A stretch of 64,000 nucleotides of DNA from Rhinopithecus roxellana (GCF_007565055.1 NC_044568.1:22250620-22314619), one strand, 5' to 3'; shown: positions 33,505 through 44,105, numbered from the stretch's first letter. Program-made: numbers and translations. Notes: a model not told the origin generated them from the letters alone.

Positions 33505-33870
33505 TTTTCCAATGCGCCGATGGACGGGCGTAGAGAGAGTCCATTGTCACCATGGTAATTACTGCACAATACCTGACGGCCAATGGACGGTCAGGAGGCT
33601 CAGGCAGCCGCTGAATCCGGCATTGTCCAGGCCTGATAAAAAGACTAGAGGCCTTGAAAAGCCGGGGAGCAGGATCTCACAGCTCTTTCCCTGAGCCCTG
33701 AAAGGGCCATTGTGCTGCCACCATAAATTCTGGGTTCCCCGGGCACTTGACAACTGAAGCCAGGAACAATAGAATTCTTGTGTCCAACAAAACACTCCTT
33801 GTCCAATGCTGGTCTTATCAGCCGCATTTACAAATGTCTTTCGTTGTACCCAAATAATTCCCTATTAGAA
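33505..33870. promoter_or_regulatory. Candidate enhancer: X-box-like site plus SOX-type motifs
   Basis: Repeat-free, locally CpG-containing block. 'gtcaccatggtaat' (33546-33559) closely fits the RFX X-box (GTNRCC..RGYAAC). SOX-type cores occur at 33543-33548 (cattgt), 33566-33570 (acaat), 33621-33626 (cattgt), 33707-33713 (ccattgt) and 33765-33770 (aacaat). CCAAT-type 'ggccaatgg' lies near 33580 and GATA-type 'cttatcag' near 33815. Sequence motifs are facts; enhancer function is inference. Confidence 0.35.
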
Positions 33871-33874
33871 GGGC

Positions 33875-34170
33875 TATTGGGAGCAGAACTAAATAAATAT
33901 TCACAGCTTTTGTCATATCTTTGGGAAATGAATAAACAAACAGTCATCTAGCATATGAGCAAACCTCCTACTACTCACTACATTTTATCCGTATTTCTTG
34001 CCCAAATTATGTAGCTTCACTTTTTCCCTTTAACATAATTGACAACTGGGTACTAGAAGCTCCGGTTTTCTGTGCCGTCTACTACACATCATCGGTATTA
34101 TTGCGTTGGTGCTTCTACATGTGTTTTGTACAAATTACTCTTCCCCACACCGCTAGATTTTTATTTCTGC
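33875..34170. other. Unique sequence, nothing recognised
   Basis: AT-rich, no assigned element. Confidence 0.4.
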
Positions 34171-34174
34171 CTCC

Positions 34175-34312
34175 TGAAAGAGGAGGAAATTAGAACCCAG
34201 AGAAGTTGAACAACTTGCCGAAGATAACCAAGCTAATTAGTAGCAGAGTGGGAATTCCAATCTAGATTTCCCTTGCTCCAAAGACTCTTCCCTCACCACT
34301 CAGCAATGGTGA
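34175..34312 (-). mobile_element. MIR SINE
   Basis: 'gaggaggaaattagaaccca', 'gagaagttgaacaacttgcc', 'gctaattagtagcagagtgg' and 'gaattccaatctagatttcc' follow the reverse MIR. Confidence 0.8.
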
Positions 34313-34386
34313 TTTTGCTACTGAATAAAGAGGAATAAAAGTTAGAATACGGGGAAATATCTAAGCACAACCACTATAAAATTTGC

Positions 34387-34387
<1 letters not shown>

Positions 34388-34417
<30 letters not shown>

Positions 34418-34418
34418 C
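34388..34418. repeat. (TA)n(GA)n microsatellite
   Basis: 'atatatatatatata' directly followed by 'gagagagagagagaga'. Confidence 0.93.
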
Positions 34419-34419
34419 T

Positions 34420-34930
34420 ATATTATTAACAACTTGAGAACAGCTAGACTAGAAAGAAAATGAAAAATCTTTCTCCAGGAGAGTATATTTTATTTTTGCC
34501 TAAAATGCTAGCAATTTTACTTTTTAAACTTTTTTTTAGGGTGGAGGTGGGAAGCGGACAAAAATAAGTATAAGCACGCTGCAGGAAAGTTTTAAGGATG
34601 TCTGTACGGTCAGTATGTAAAGTTTTCTGAAGAACTACTAGGGTGAACAAAGCAACCATCGTGCACCCAATCACATATGCTCCAGAATAACCTTAACCTC
34701 TTCTTCTGCAGCTGATTTTATTTCAGTTGTTTGTCTCCTTGTCATGTATGGATAAATATCTAAACATTTGAATGTAATGCACATGATCAAACAGAAATCC
34801 CCTTCTCAATAGAAGCCACCAACTAGAAGAATAGCGATTTTTACATTTAAAAGAAAAACAAAACTGACAATATTAAAATTCTAAATGGCTCCCTATCAGG
34901 TCAGGAGATGCCCACACTCCAGATTTACTA
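34420..34930. other. Unique sequence, nothing recognised
   Basis: No element assigned. Confidence 0.4.
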
Positions 34931-34934
34931 ACAC

Positions 34935-35345
34935 AGCTTATGCATCTGTCTCCTATCTGTCCCCAGCCTCACCTGCCCACCTTACCTCCTGCTTCAGTAA
35001 GTATTGCTGTTCCTGAGCCTGGCAGGCTTTGCACCTCTCTGCTCCCCTGCATCTGACCCCTTCTGTCATTTACGGTTAGTGTGACTTTGGTGGAAATTCT
35101 CCTCAGTACCTAGTATAAACACAGAGGGCTTCAGGATTCCCTTAGTGTAACATAATGCTTTTTTATTTCTTCCACAATTAGAGATCTTTGATATTTATGG
35201 CTATTTGGTCCTCCCAACTTTGCATCAAGGAAGCTGTGAGCTATTTGAGAACAGAAATCACATATTATTCTCATTTTTGTTTGGCCCGGGTCAGTACACT
35301 GCTAACCCTCCACAAGGCTAGACTATTGGAGAAATAAATGAATGG
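34935..35345 (+). mobile_element. L2 LINE 3' region, decayed
   Basis: 'ctgagcctggcaggctttgc', 'gctgtgagctatttgagaac' and 'ggagaaataaatgaatgg' at the 3' end agree with L2. The middle is interrupted or heavily mutated. Confidence 0.5.
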
Positions 35346-35349
35346 TAGT

Positions 35350-35860
35350 AGTTAGACAAAGAATGACCACAAAATTATATATTTTTTTAATTTAAAAGAT
35401 TAAAAATACCTATTGCCTTTTATCTACTTGATGTCAAATGACAGGTATAATTTGTAATTTTTTTACAAGGACCATAATAATGTACTCACTTGGCACAAAT
35501 TATTCAGCTTTGATAAATGCAACATGGCACTGTTTGGTTTGTTTTCTATAATATTTTAATATTTCAAATCAGTAGAGTAGGTTATCATTTTGCAAATAAT
35601 TGACTATTAACAATAAAAGACTGGGAAACCAACAGGTATTTTCTGACTGGCATTAAACGCCTGTGTTTGTGCAAGTATTAAGTTTGAAAAAGTGTGGTCA
35701 ATATTTTCTAAACACTTCATGCCAAATGAAGCATTTAATCATCTTTGGGGATGTAAGGCATTAATGCCATCATGCACGAATGATGCTAATTCTCAGCATT
35801 TCTCTATCCCCCAGGAGCTGAATCTTCTCCAGACACAACTAAATCCAAACAGGCAATGAT
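35350..35860. promoter_or_regulatory. AT-rich unique block with palindromic TAAT/ATGATG motifs
   Basis: Contains the perfect 12-bp palindrome 'ggcattaatgcc' (35757-35768) and next to it 'catcatgcacgaatgatg' (35768-35785, 6-bp arms), followed by 'atgctaat'. No repeat recognised. Possible conserved non-coding element; unproven. Confidence 0.25.
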
Positions 35861-35864
35861 GATG

Positions 35865-36110
35865 ACTAAAATTTATTGAGAATTTCCAATGGACCAGGCC
35901 CTGGGCTAACTACCTTCCTGCAATATACAATTTCATCTTATGACAATCAGGTACTGTGGTTTTTCTTCATTTCACAACTAGGAAACTGGAGCACAAAAAG
36001 ACTGAGTAAAGTTGCCCCCAATCACAAAGCCACTCACCAGTGAAGCCAAGACATGGGCACAGGCAGTTTGAATCTATAGCAATTCACCAAACAGCTGTAC
36101 TCTACTCCAT
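35865..36110 (-). mobile_element. MIR SINE
   Basis: 'accaggccctgggctaacta', 'tttcacaactaggaaactgg', 'aatcacaaagccactcacca' and 'tactctactccattc' are reverse MIR landmarks across about 240 bases. Confidence 0.8.
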
Positions 36111-36402
36111 TCTTTGGCTATAAAATAGGGCACTAAATTAGGAAAGTAGTCCAGTGATTTAAAAGAAACATGACTAAGGACTGCATCACTTTACCAGGCT
36201 ACCTAACTATCCAGAAAAAGCAGAAACCAACTATGAAGGAGAACCCATGCATGTAATGAAGAACAACAAAGACCTTTAACCAGACCCAAGGCCTGAGACA
36301 GTCTCTTGTATTTTATCAAATCTAGGCAACTTCCAGACAACCAAGAAATCCGCTTATTTGCAAGTACACAAATCTACATAGTCATAAAGTCAGAGAAGTG
36401 CT

Positions 36403-36404
<2 letters not shown>

Positions 36405-36457
<53 letters not shown>
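36405..36457. repeat. (CA)n microsatellite, about 25 units
   Basis: Longest pure CA run in the window, bounded by 'gctgcaaa' and 'tgcagtgtttg'. Likely highly polymorphic. Confidence 0.97.
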
Positions 36458-36460
<3 letters not shown>

Positions 36461-37248
36461 GTGTTTGTTGTGTGCCAGAAATAGTCACAGCGTCCCGCTA
36501 TCTTTTCATAGTGAGAAAAGTAAACGGCATAGTCCATAGCAATATGACTGATTTATGATATAATAGGAGAGAGCTCCCTCTGGGGCCATTATACTCAGAA
36601 AGAAACAAAATAAGGTTTCTCAAAATTAAGTGGGACTATCCTTTTGCAATATAAAATTAGGTTAAGAAAAAAATGCCATTTGGTTATTTGCTTCTTCCAA
36701 GGCACTTATTCTGAAGATATAAGCCATGCAAACTCTGCTCGTCTATCAACTCCGCAGGGATAAGAAACATATATGTTTCCTTGTCCACTTTGTAATCGGA
36801 CAAAGGCACAAACTAAATGCTTCAAAGAGCTTTCAAACCAATGACTTAATAAACAAAAATCTGAGCCCTGGACATAGTGGTCTCACCTATTTGCAAGTGC
36901 TTCTGAAGGGCTGCAGTGAGTGGAGACTGATTTTCTTCAGGCAGAAATTTGAATTTGGCCACAGAGGGGCTGACGTGAGCCAGAGAGAGAGTCTAGCGGG
37001 TGCTCTACATCCTCATCACACCTCATTAAATACACTGGATTCACTCCGGGTCGGCAGGGGAATCAGGTCGTTAAAATGTTTCAGTTTTGCGTTTGCTGCA
37101 CTTTATTGGTGGAAGAACATTCTTCACTGCTATGCACAAATTTTGACATTCTTGAAGAATGGAAGAAATCATTTGTCAATATCGAGAATCTAATATTTTT
37201 GTAGGAAGCTTTATACAGGCTGTTCTACCTCGATTTATTTATAAGTCA

Positions 37249-37305
37249 TGTGTGTGTGTGCTTTAGATGTAAATGTGACTGCACACACACACACACAAAC
37301 ACACA
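37249..37305. repeat. TG run and CA run in inverted arrangement
   Basis: 'tgtgtgtgtgtg' (about 37250-37261) and 'cacacacacacacacaaaca' (about 37282-37303), separated by about 20 bases, can pair as a hairpin. Confidence 0.8.
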
Positions 37306-37755
37306 TCCTCAAGGATGCATTTGCTGTTTTTATCTTTTCATGTTTTAATACTCTTTGGATGGTTACTTTTACTAACTCCATTGTCAAGAACTGAAAATAA
37401 AAAGGCAAAAAATAAATAAAACACTGTCAACAGCTATGTGGAGCTGGGTCATCTTACCAGACTGTGCTTGGATCATGAGTGTGGAAATGACAGAAAAATG
37501 ATCCTGTTTGTCTGCACTTCAGTGGATCAGAAGTTTGGGGAGGTCTTCGTCTACAATATTCATTTATTAATGCTCTATCATATGGCTTCCATCAAGAAAA
37601 TGAGGCTGGATACCTACACTTCATCTTAGCCAAAAGACCAAGAAGTGAGGAGGCTGTCTTTCTTAACAGGTTTTTAAAATGCCTCCTTGGCTTTGATATC
37701 TGCAAATGTTCTCTATATAGAGATATAAAGATATATAATAGTATCTATATGTGTG

Positions 37756-37778
37756 TTAGTACACACACACACACATGT
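37756..37778. repeat. Short (CA)n repeat
   Basis: 'acacacacacacacatgtaa' next to a TG-containing stretch. Confidence 0.85.
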
Positions 37779-38344
37779 AAATGTGTACATATTATTCACA
37801 ACTTGATCATTCATATTTGTAAACATTTCAGTCACTTTCCTTATCCAGTAAGTAAACGAATTTTGGCATCAGGTACCAGGGTAGATTTGATGAGCAGTAA
37901 GATTGTTTCCTACTTTGAAATGACAGAACTGTGTAATTGGAATAATCAGTTCCCCTGGCTAAAAGCATCCCACCTCCCTCCATCGGTGTTCCAACCACGC
38001 TTTGGGAAACACAGAGCTAAGAGCTGATACTTCTCTAGTGTTAACACGAGTTGGGGATTTCATGGGCCAAATCCAATACCATGACGTAGCCATCTTCAAG
38101 AGGACACTGCATGTGCAGAAGACCTTGGGGGCCAGGGAGGGGTCACCTTTGGCTCTCAGAGTGATGTGTACGTACAGCCAGTTTTCAGAGCCAAGATGGT
38201 CCTCAGAGAAGGCCCAGAGGACCTTATCTAGGAGCCAAACCAAGGGGGCATGTCCCCTAGGAAGCCAAGGGACCAAGTTGTGGAATTAGAAAGACTTTGG
38301 TATAAGATGCAGCTGCAAGCTGATTCCTGTTTGGGCCTCTATGA

Positions 38345-38470
38345 CTCGTCAGTTCTGTGACTTAGGGCTCTGTTTCCTTACCTGTAAAATGAGCATCATA
38401 ACACCTCACATTCCTGTGGCAAGCTCAGAGGTGATAAGGTGTGCAAATCATGCTATTGTTTCTGACATAA
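38345..38470 (+). mobile_element. MIR SINE
   Basis: 'cagttctgtgacttagggct', 'ctgtttccttacctgtaaaa' and 'tgagcatcataacacctcac' are the MIR core on the plus strand. Confidence 0.8.
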
Positions 38471-38501
38471 ATTTACTGTTCACTAAATATAAGTCAATAC
38501 C

Positions 38502-38529
38502 ATCAGGGTTCTGTTATCAGGGTTCTGTT
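38502..38529 (+). repeat. Perfect 14-bp tandem duplication
   Basis: 'atcagggttctgtt' occurs twice back to back. Confidence 0.9.
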
Positions 38530-38985
38530 ACAAAGATTCAACAAAAAAAAATTAATGCAATACCTGACACAACAGAGGCCCCACCAATTGCCAGATTACT
38601 GGCCTTCAATGACAATAAATGGGGGAAATAGAGACATACCTTTTCAATTCTTTTCAGTCCTGATGTCAGCAAAGAGAAAGTCTCTGTTTGCAATGATTCG
38701 TGAACAAACCTTTTTTAATAAAGACAAGGCAGTCTCAGGCTCAGAGACGATTCAATTATGTTGTTTCCTTTTAATTATATCTGTTTTTTGGCTGCCTCAT
38801 ATTTATGACAAGAGATATTGACTTGCCAGAAGTTAGAGCAATATAATTTTCTTCAAAATTATTTTTTTAAATAGCAGAAAGTAGAAGGAGTCAAAAGAAA
38901 ATATTAAGTAAATAACAATGTGAATCGTATCCAGATATTAGGGAAGACAAAACCTGAATGATTGAGAGGTGGGGAACATGGATCC
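38530..38985. other. Unique sequence, nothing recognised
   Basis: AT-rich; no element assigned. Confidence 0.4.
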
Positions 38986-38989
38986 ATGG

Positions 38990-39130
38990 CACCACAATTA
39001 TTTTATGGACAGGGAGACGGAGGCCCAAGGGGGACATGGGTGAGGAGCAGCGCCTACAGCATCTAATCCACTCCAGACCCTGCCTCTGGCATCCCAGGGT
39101 CTCTGCACCACATCTTCATTAATATCACAC
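38990..39130 (-). mobile_element. MIR-like fragment
   Basis: 'ttttatggacagggagacgg' with 'aggcccaagg' and 'gcatctaatccactccagac' resembles reverse MIR with gaps. Confidence 0.4.
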
Positions 39131-39139
39131 GTCAGGTCA

Positions 39140-39935
39140 GCTACACGAGGGGACTGCAAAAAATGATCACAGTTCTCTTCCAAGGACAGAGAAGGAATTA
39201 CAGGGAGAGACAAATGCCAGTTCTGACATGGTGGTGGAGGAGGGAGCAGTGTCTAAAGCCCTATAGGAAAGTAGGTCTTCATGAAAAAACTAGGTTGAAG
39301 ACTCAGCCGGCCCACTCTCCACCTCATGCCCTATGACTCATGCTATGCATTTTACCAATACCCTGTTTGATTCCAAAAGGAATTTCAGGCCGCCTACAAA
39401 GGTGCATACAGTACAAACACATAGGAGACTATTTTGAACATTAAAAATGTGAAAAGGAGAAAGAACACCATGAAATAATTTGAATGAAGGTCATGTGCAA
39501 AGCTTGGGCTACGAAGTCATATTAGTTGCAAGGGCTGCCTCACAAAAGGGACAGGGACACACGACCTGGCACAGGACCACAGCACCCATGAAGAAAAACT
39601 GGTGCTCAGCTGGATTGCAGCCATTCTGGGTACTGATGCCAGAATACTATTTATCCCATTGGTTCTCACAGAGACAATCCCGTGCAAGACACAAAGCAGC
39701 ATTCTTAAACATAGTGGAAAGATAACTATTGGGCCACTTAGAACAGCATCACTGGCCCACACAGGTGAAGGAAGGAGACAGAGGAAGATACTCAACAGCA
39801 TCTCTCTGCCAGGAGGACCTGACAGCCAGTCCATCTTTCACACGGCTGCTACAGGCACACCCTAAACCAGGGGCCTGCTCATGCCACTCCCGGTTGCAAA
39901 GCCCTCAAGGTCTCCTTGGATTGGTCTCCTCTCCT
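39140..39935. other. Unique sequence, nothing recognised
   Basis: Overlapping frames of 80-105 codons on both strands (39480-39977) show no domain or splice context. Confidence 0.4.
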
Positions 39936-39939
39936 TTAA

Positions 39940-40132
39940 AAATAGCCAAGCCTGCTATGTTCCAGATACTGTGCTAAAGTGGAGTGTCACATAGATAACC
40001 CCTACTTGAAAGTGGAGAAATCTAAGATGGAGAGGGTGAATTATTGATGCCACCTGCCTTGCTTGTAGGGATTCACATCCATGCAGCCTGACTCCAGAGC
40101 GTCCTCTCTTAAGCACCACTCTACTCTGCCCT
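39940..40132 (-). mobile_element. MIR SINE
   Basis: 'tatgttccagatactgtgct', 'gatagataacccctac'-like decay, then 'catgcagcctgactccagag' and 'aagcaccactctactctgcc' follow reverse MIR. Confidence 0.65.
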
Positions 40133-40139
40133 CAGGGAA

Positions 40140-40370
40140 AGCCCTTCATTAGTGAGCCCCACTGGTCTTCAGGTTCACCTGGGGAAACTCCTTCTAGGAA
40201 CCCATTGCTTTGCCTCAACTTACCATATTGTTTCACTCTGCCTCCTTCATTCCTACTTTTGCCTCGGAACCGTATATCTCTTCCTCTTCCCTTTTTACAA
40301 CCTTATCCCTGTATTTTAAGGTCTTGGCCAAATATCACCTCCTGACAGTCCACCTTCCCAACTACACACA
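40140..40370 (+). mobile_element. L2 LINE 3' region
   Basis: 'ctcttcctcttccctttttac', 'ggtcttggccaaatatcacc' and 'tcctgacagtccaccttccc' match the central part of L2 3' sequence. Confidence 0.5.
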
Positions 40371-40395
40371 TACACACAAAGCTTACACTACGGCA

Positions 40396-40430
40396 TCATC
40401 TCCACCAACCACTGTGATTGGTGGAGATGA
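40396..40430. repeat. Perfect 13-bp inverted repeat (stem-loop)
   Basis: 'tcatctccaccaa' (40396-40408) and 'ttggtggagatga' (40418-40430) are exact reverse complements around a 9-base loop. Not part of a repeat family I recognise. Confidence 0.9.
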
Positions 40431-40439
40431 CGACACAGT

Positions 40440-40620
40440 GTATTTCTGTGAGCAGATGTTTCTTGAACATCTATTATGTGTCAGGCATGAGTCAAATCCC
40501 TGGATACCAAACAGCTAAGATTGCTCTTTTTACAGAGTGTTCAACCTCTGGTAGAGTTAAAAAGTAAACAGAAAAATAAGCAGCAAAGAATTAGATAGCG
40601 ATAACTTACACAAAGAAATT
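40440..40620 (+). mobile_element. Ancient LINE-like 3' sequence (family uncertain)
   Basis: 'ttgaacatctattatgtgtc', 'tggataccaaacagctaaga' and 'aaagtaaacagaaaaataag' resemble the start of the dispersed LINE 3' region seen at 15.9 kb. Confidence 0.45.
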
Positions 40621-40674
40621 TTTAAAACGTTAATAAAACAGAAGGAGGATCATATCTTCTTAGGATCTCTTTAC

Positions 40675-40735
40675 ACCAATACACACATGGCCAGCACATA
40701 GCTGATGCTCAGTAACTGTTTGATGAAATGAGAGG
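40675..40735 (+). mobile_element. L2 3' tip
   Basis: 'atggccagcacatagctgat' and 'gctcagtaactgtttgatga' equal the L2 terminus. Confidence 0.6.
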
Positions 40736-40739
40736 CAAC

Positions 40740-41540
40740 AACTATGACCTACAACAACCTTTATCAGTCATTCCGTTCTTACGTGTCTGGACATTTTGCT
40801 GTTTTAAGAAATCATTTTCCCAACTGTTTGCCTGCTCCTCCAGTCCCTATGAGGTTATGAAAAGCAGAAACTCTGTCATCTGCATCGTGTTTATAGTTCC
40901 TATGGTACCTACTGGGGAATCATCTGCATTTTTGCAAACCATAAACACAGAGAGCCGGACTTAAAGTCTGAGAGACATCACAAATCACAGGATGTAAGAG
41001 CCAAATGAAAACTCAGCAGTGATCTAATCTAGTGATTTTACTAACTGTTCTTGGCAAAGAGTGGTATTCCTGGGGTATCCCAAAGGCTGTTGCAGGGGCT
41101 GTGGTGTGGTGAGGAGAGTTGGAGGGAGGTTTCTGGCGACTCCTACAACTTTCTCCTTTCTTCTATTTAATCCACAGAAGCTCTACTTTATCCATGCTAT
41201 ATGTTTTAGAGGTTAGGGTAAGATTTTCTTTACCAAAAACCTGCATGAACTTCAAGGAATGAACAGGAGAAAAAAGAGAAACGAAGAATCCAGGAGTTAA
41301 ATGAATCCTTTGAATTTTTACAGAACCTCATTCTGAGCAGATGTATATGTTTAGACACGGGCAGATGCATACAACCACAGACAGATGACAAGGCATAGAT
41401 ACAACACATACACGATGTAAGTAGAGCACATATTTGGCAATGGGGGTACAAAAGTGTGAAAGAAGGAGCTATTAAAATAGTAGTGAAGTATGCTTTCAAG
41501 GGAAGCAGAAGTCTTTCTAGCCCTGCCATTCTCTCAAGAA
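40740..41540. other. Mostly unique; possible further L2 scrap
   Basis: 'gaaactctgtcatctgcatc' near 40868 could be L2. The remainder is unassigned. The 110-codon minus-strand frame 41230-41562 has no domain. Confidence 0.35.
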
Positions 41541-41768
41541 TTTTGTCTTCTTTGTTGCTCATTCATTCATTCGTTGTTTTTACTTTGCAATGGTGCTCAT
41601 TCATTCATTGTTTTTACTTTGCAATGGTGCTCATTCATTCATTCGTTGTTTTTACTTTGCAATGGTGCTCATTCATTCATCGTTTTTGTCTTCTTTGTTG
41701 CTCATTCATTCATTCATTTTTTTTACTTTGAAATGGAACTCTTTCATTCATTCATGGTTTTTACCTTT
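41541..41768. repeat. CATT-based minisatellite with higher-order structure
   Basis: Six units beginning at 41557, 41595, 41629, 41667, 41700 and 41739 (lengths 38, 34, 38, 33 and 39 for the first five). Each has 'gctcattcatt' then a T-rich part; most contain 'tttttactttgcaatggt'. 'ttttgtcttctttgttgctc' occurs at 41541 and again at 41684, giving a 143-bp higher-order period. Plus-strand frames of 61-93 codons here (IHSF..YFAMVL type) are repeat translations. Confidence 0.92.
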
Positions 41769-41828
41769 TAAATAATTGTACATCAAGTATTTCTATGCAC
41801 AGTGACGCATAGAATTGGGACCTATGTA

Positions 41829-42404
41829 AAGGTGAGACAGAGAAAGAGAAGGAGGGAGGGAAGAAGGGAGAAGAGAAGAAGGGAAGAAGGTAGGGAGGAA
41901 AAAAGGAAGGGAGGGAAGGGAGGGAAGCAGAGAGGAAGGAAGGAAGGAGACAAGGAAGGGAGGAGGGAGGGATGAAGGGAGAGACTAAGGAACAGAAGGA
42001 CAAAGTACTGGACAGAAGGAGGAAGGAAGGGAGGAAGGGAGGAAGAGAGGAAGGAAGAAAGGAAGGGAGGGAGGAAGGGAAGAAGGAAGGGAAGGAGGGA
42101 TGGAGAAATGAAAGGAGGGAGGGAGGAAGGAAGGGAGAGAGGAAGGAAGCAAGGAAGGGAGGGATGGAGGAAGGGAGGGAGGGAGAGAAGAGGGAAAGGA
42201 GTGATGGAGGGAGGAAGTGGGGGCAGGGAGAGAAGGAGAGCGAGAAGAAAGAAAGGAGGGAGGGAGGGAGGAAGGAAGGGAGGGAGCAGGGAGAGAGGGA
42301 GGGACAAAGGAAGGGAGAAAAAAGGAAAGGAAGAAAGGAAGGAAATGAGAGAAGAAGGGAAAGAGGAAGGGAAAGAGGGAAGGAGGGAGGAAGGGAAACT
42401 GCAA
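41829..42404. repeat. Long (GGAA)n/(GGGA)n polypurine tract
   Basis: About 575 bp of nearly pure purine on the plus strand, built from GGAA, GGGA and GAAA units with rare pyrimidine breaks. It explains the longest open frames in the window (222 codons minus, 145 codons plus), which are low-complexity S/P/F/L or K/E/G/R translations. Such mirror-symmetric purine tracts can form triplex DNA, and GGAA arrays are known ETS-family targets. Confidence 0.97.
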
Positions 42405-42564
42405 GATAAAGTAATCAGGTGAATGAGGGGCCTGAAATGCCCTGTCTTTCCTCTCTTCCTAAGCCCACAAGGAGGCAGTGTCTTATACAAAGCAATCGCA
42501 GGGTTCCAGAGGAGGCAGGTGGGTGAGAAGAATGAAGAGAGCTCCCAAAATAAGACATGACTAC

Positions 42565-42575
42565 AGAAAAAAAAA

Positions 42576-42606
<31 letters not shown>
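42565..42606. repeat. Poly-A then (GA)n repeat
   Basis: About 18 A residues followed by about 11 GA units; boundaries 'ctacag' and 'atgacgac'. Confidence 0.95.
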
Positions 42607-42609
42607 TGA

Positions 42610-43950
42610 CGACATGATTGGATCTATGAGACTGTCTATTTTTAGTGGCCTAAAGAAGACTCTCTCCAGTGACCTTGCCAAATTATGATGCAAACAGAGT
42701 TAATGAAAGCTCTCTCAACCTTCTCTTCAAAGTCAGCTCATTACCAGATCATTTCTGCAGACTCATCGCCCAAAACCCTGTAACCTCATTAAAGAACTAA
42801 TCCTAACAGGTTTGACCTAAAAGTGAGCAGATGGATTTACTTGAACAGGTTTCTGCTTTTCTAGTGGTTTTTCCCGAAGAAACATTAAAGACCAGGTTAG
42901 CATTTCTAAGCCATTCGCTTTAATTTCTTATTGATGTTCGTGTTTCGTCTTTCAGTTAAATGTCACTCATTTTCAGAAATAAGAAAAATGCTCCAAGCCA
43001 TTAAGAAAGATGCTTGCTTTCGATGTCATCTTAATTATTAAAATTATAAAAAATAGAAAAAGAACAAAAAGAATTCTAATCTTGACTAATTTGATGTTTC
43101 CCTATGCATGTTTTACGTATTCTTATTTTATTAGGAAAATAGAGCATTAGGTTGACTCTAAACAGAATAACTCACTTGAAGTAAAGGACCTTGTCGGTAT
43201 TGCAATTCTTTAAATAATCTCATTAAGCTTCACCCAGATGCCAACAAGAAACACTTTTTTACATTCCCATAAAGTTACAATTGCCTTGTTGTAACAGGAG
43301 AATAAGTAAAACAAAATACATGCTGCGCATGGAATAGCAGACTTTCCCCAAAGTCACAATGCTGTGACTTATAAAGAAACATGGGAAAATACTTGGGACT
43401 ATTTCCACATGGTTCATTATGACGTCAAATCTGGACTCTAATTACAATAATGTAAAATATTTCTAACTAATTTGAATAGTAGGAGGAAGAAGAAAATGAG
43501 GACAATTCATGAGTCAGAGTGAATGAATTCCGGGTGAATTCTTTCCTCTCTTCTTCTTTATTTCTAATATAATGGTTAAAGCATTATCTGTTCTGGAAAC
43601 ACTTTTTAATCTTGTAGTCACTTCATGCCACATGGAGCACCTCTTTTGCAGCATAGATACCTGAGCTGGCCACATCTAAAGTGAGCTTGGGTACCAATAC
43701 CGATACCTGAGCACCCATTTTTTGTACAGCCAGGAAAAACTGCTCTGCCCAGAGATGCCCAAAGAACAAGCCAATTTATTCCAAAATAGAAACAGAAAAA
43801 AGTTTTACAATACCAAATGACTGAATCATCGAAGTGTCTAATTACTATTGACACCATGAATTTGAGTCTAAAATCTTGGGTTAAGAGACCCCAGGAAGAA
43901 AGGTAAGCAACTACCAATCCCATAGCATGAACCTTAGAAAGTTCTCCCTG
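42610..43950. other. AT-rich unique sequence, nothing recognised
   Basis: No repeat family recognised in about 1.3 kb, which is unusual for this window and could reflect conserved or simply unassigned old DNA. Minus-strand frame 43618-43923 (101 codons) has no recognisable domain. Confidence 0.4.
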
Positions 43951-43954
43951 GAAG

Positions 43955-44105
43955 CTCCTTTCATTTCATCCAGTGTATTCCTCCAACACACATCAGTTGA
44001 CCAACAACTGCACCACAGGACTGTGCTGGGGACCAGGGATGGATGGACACAGTGATGAATAAGATTAGAACCTTGCCCCTCATGAGCTTGCATTGTATCT
44101 AGTTT
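43955..44105 (+). mobile_element. Ancient LINE-like 3' sequence (family uncertain)
   Basis: 'ggactgtgctggggaccagg', 'gacacagtgatgaataagat' and 'cccctcatgagcttgcattg' match the start of the dispersed LINE 3' region, one of the clearer copies. Confidence 0.55.

Larger units (their letters stand above)
36115..38335. other. Unique DNA with several CA/TG repeats
   Basis: No interspersed repeat assigned. Contains the CA run at 36405 and TG/CA pairs at 37249 and 37755. The 155-codon plus-strand frame 36726-37193 has no recognisable domain, and I regard it as chance. Confidence 0.4.

Noticed and set aside
36726..37193. 155-codon plus-strand open frame
   Set aside because: No recognised domain, no splice or promoter context, ordinary base composition; consistent with chance in unique DNA.
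41552..41775. Plus-strand frames with repeated IHSF..LLCNGA peptide, looking like a repeat protein
   Set aside because: Produced by the CATT minisatellite; different frames give similar repeats, as expected from tandem DNA rather than a gene.
41822..42490. 222-codon minus-strand and 145-codon plus-strand open frames
   Set aside because: Both are translations of the GGAA/GGGA polypurine tract; low-complexity S/P/F/L and K/E/G/R products with no domain.
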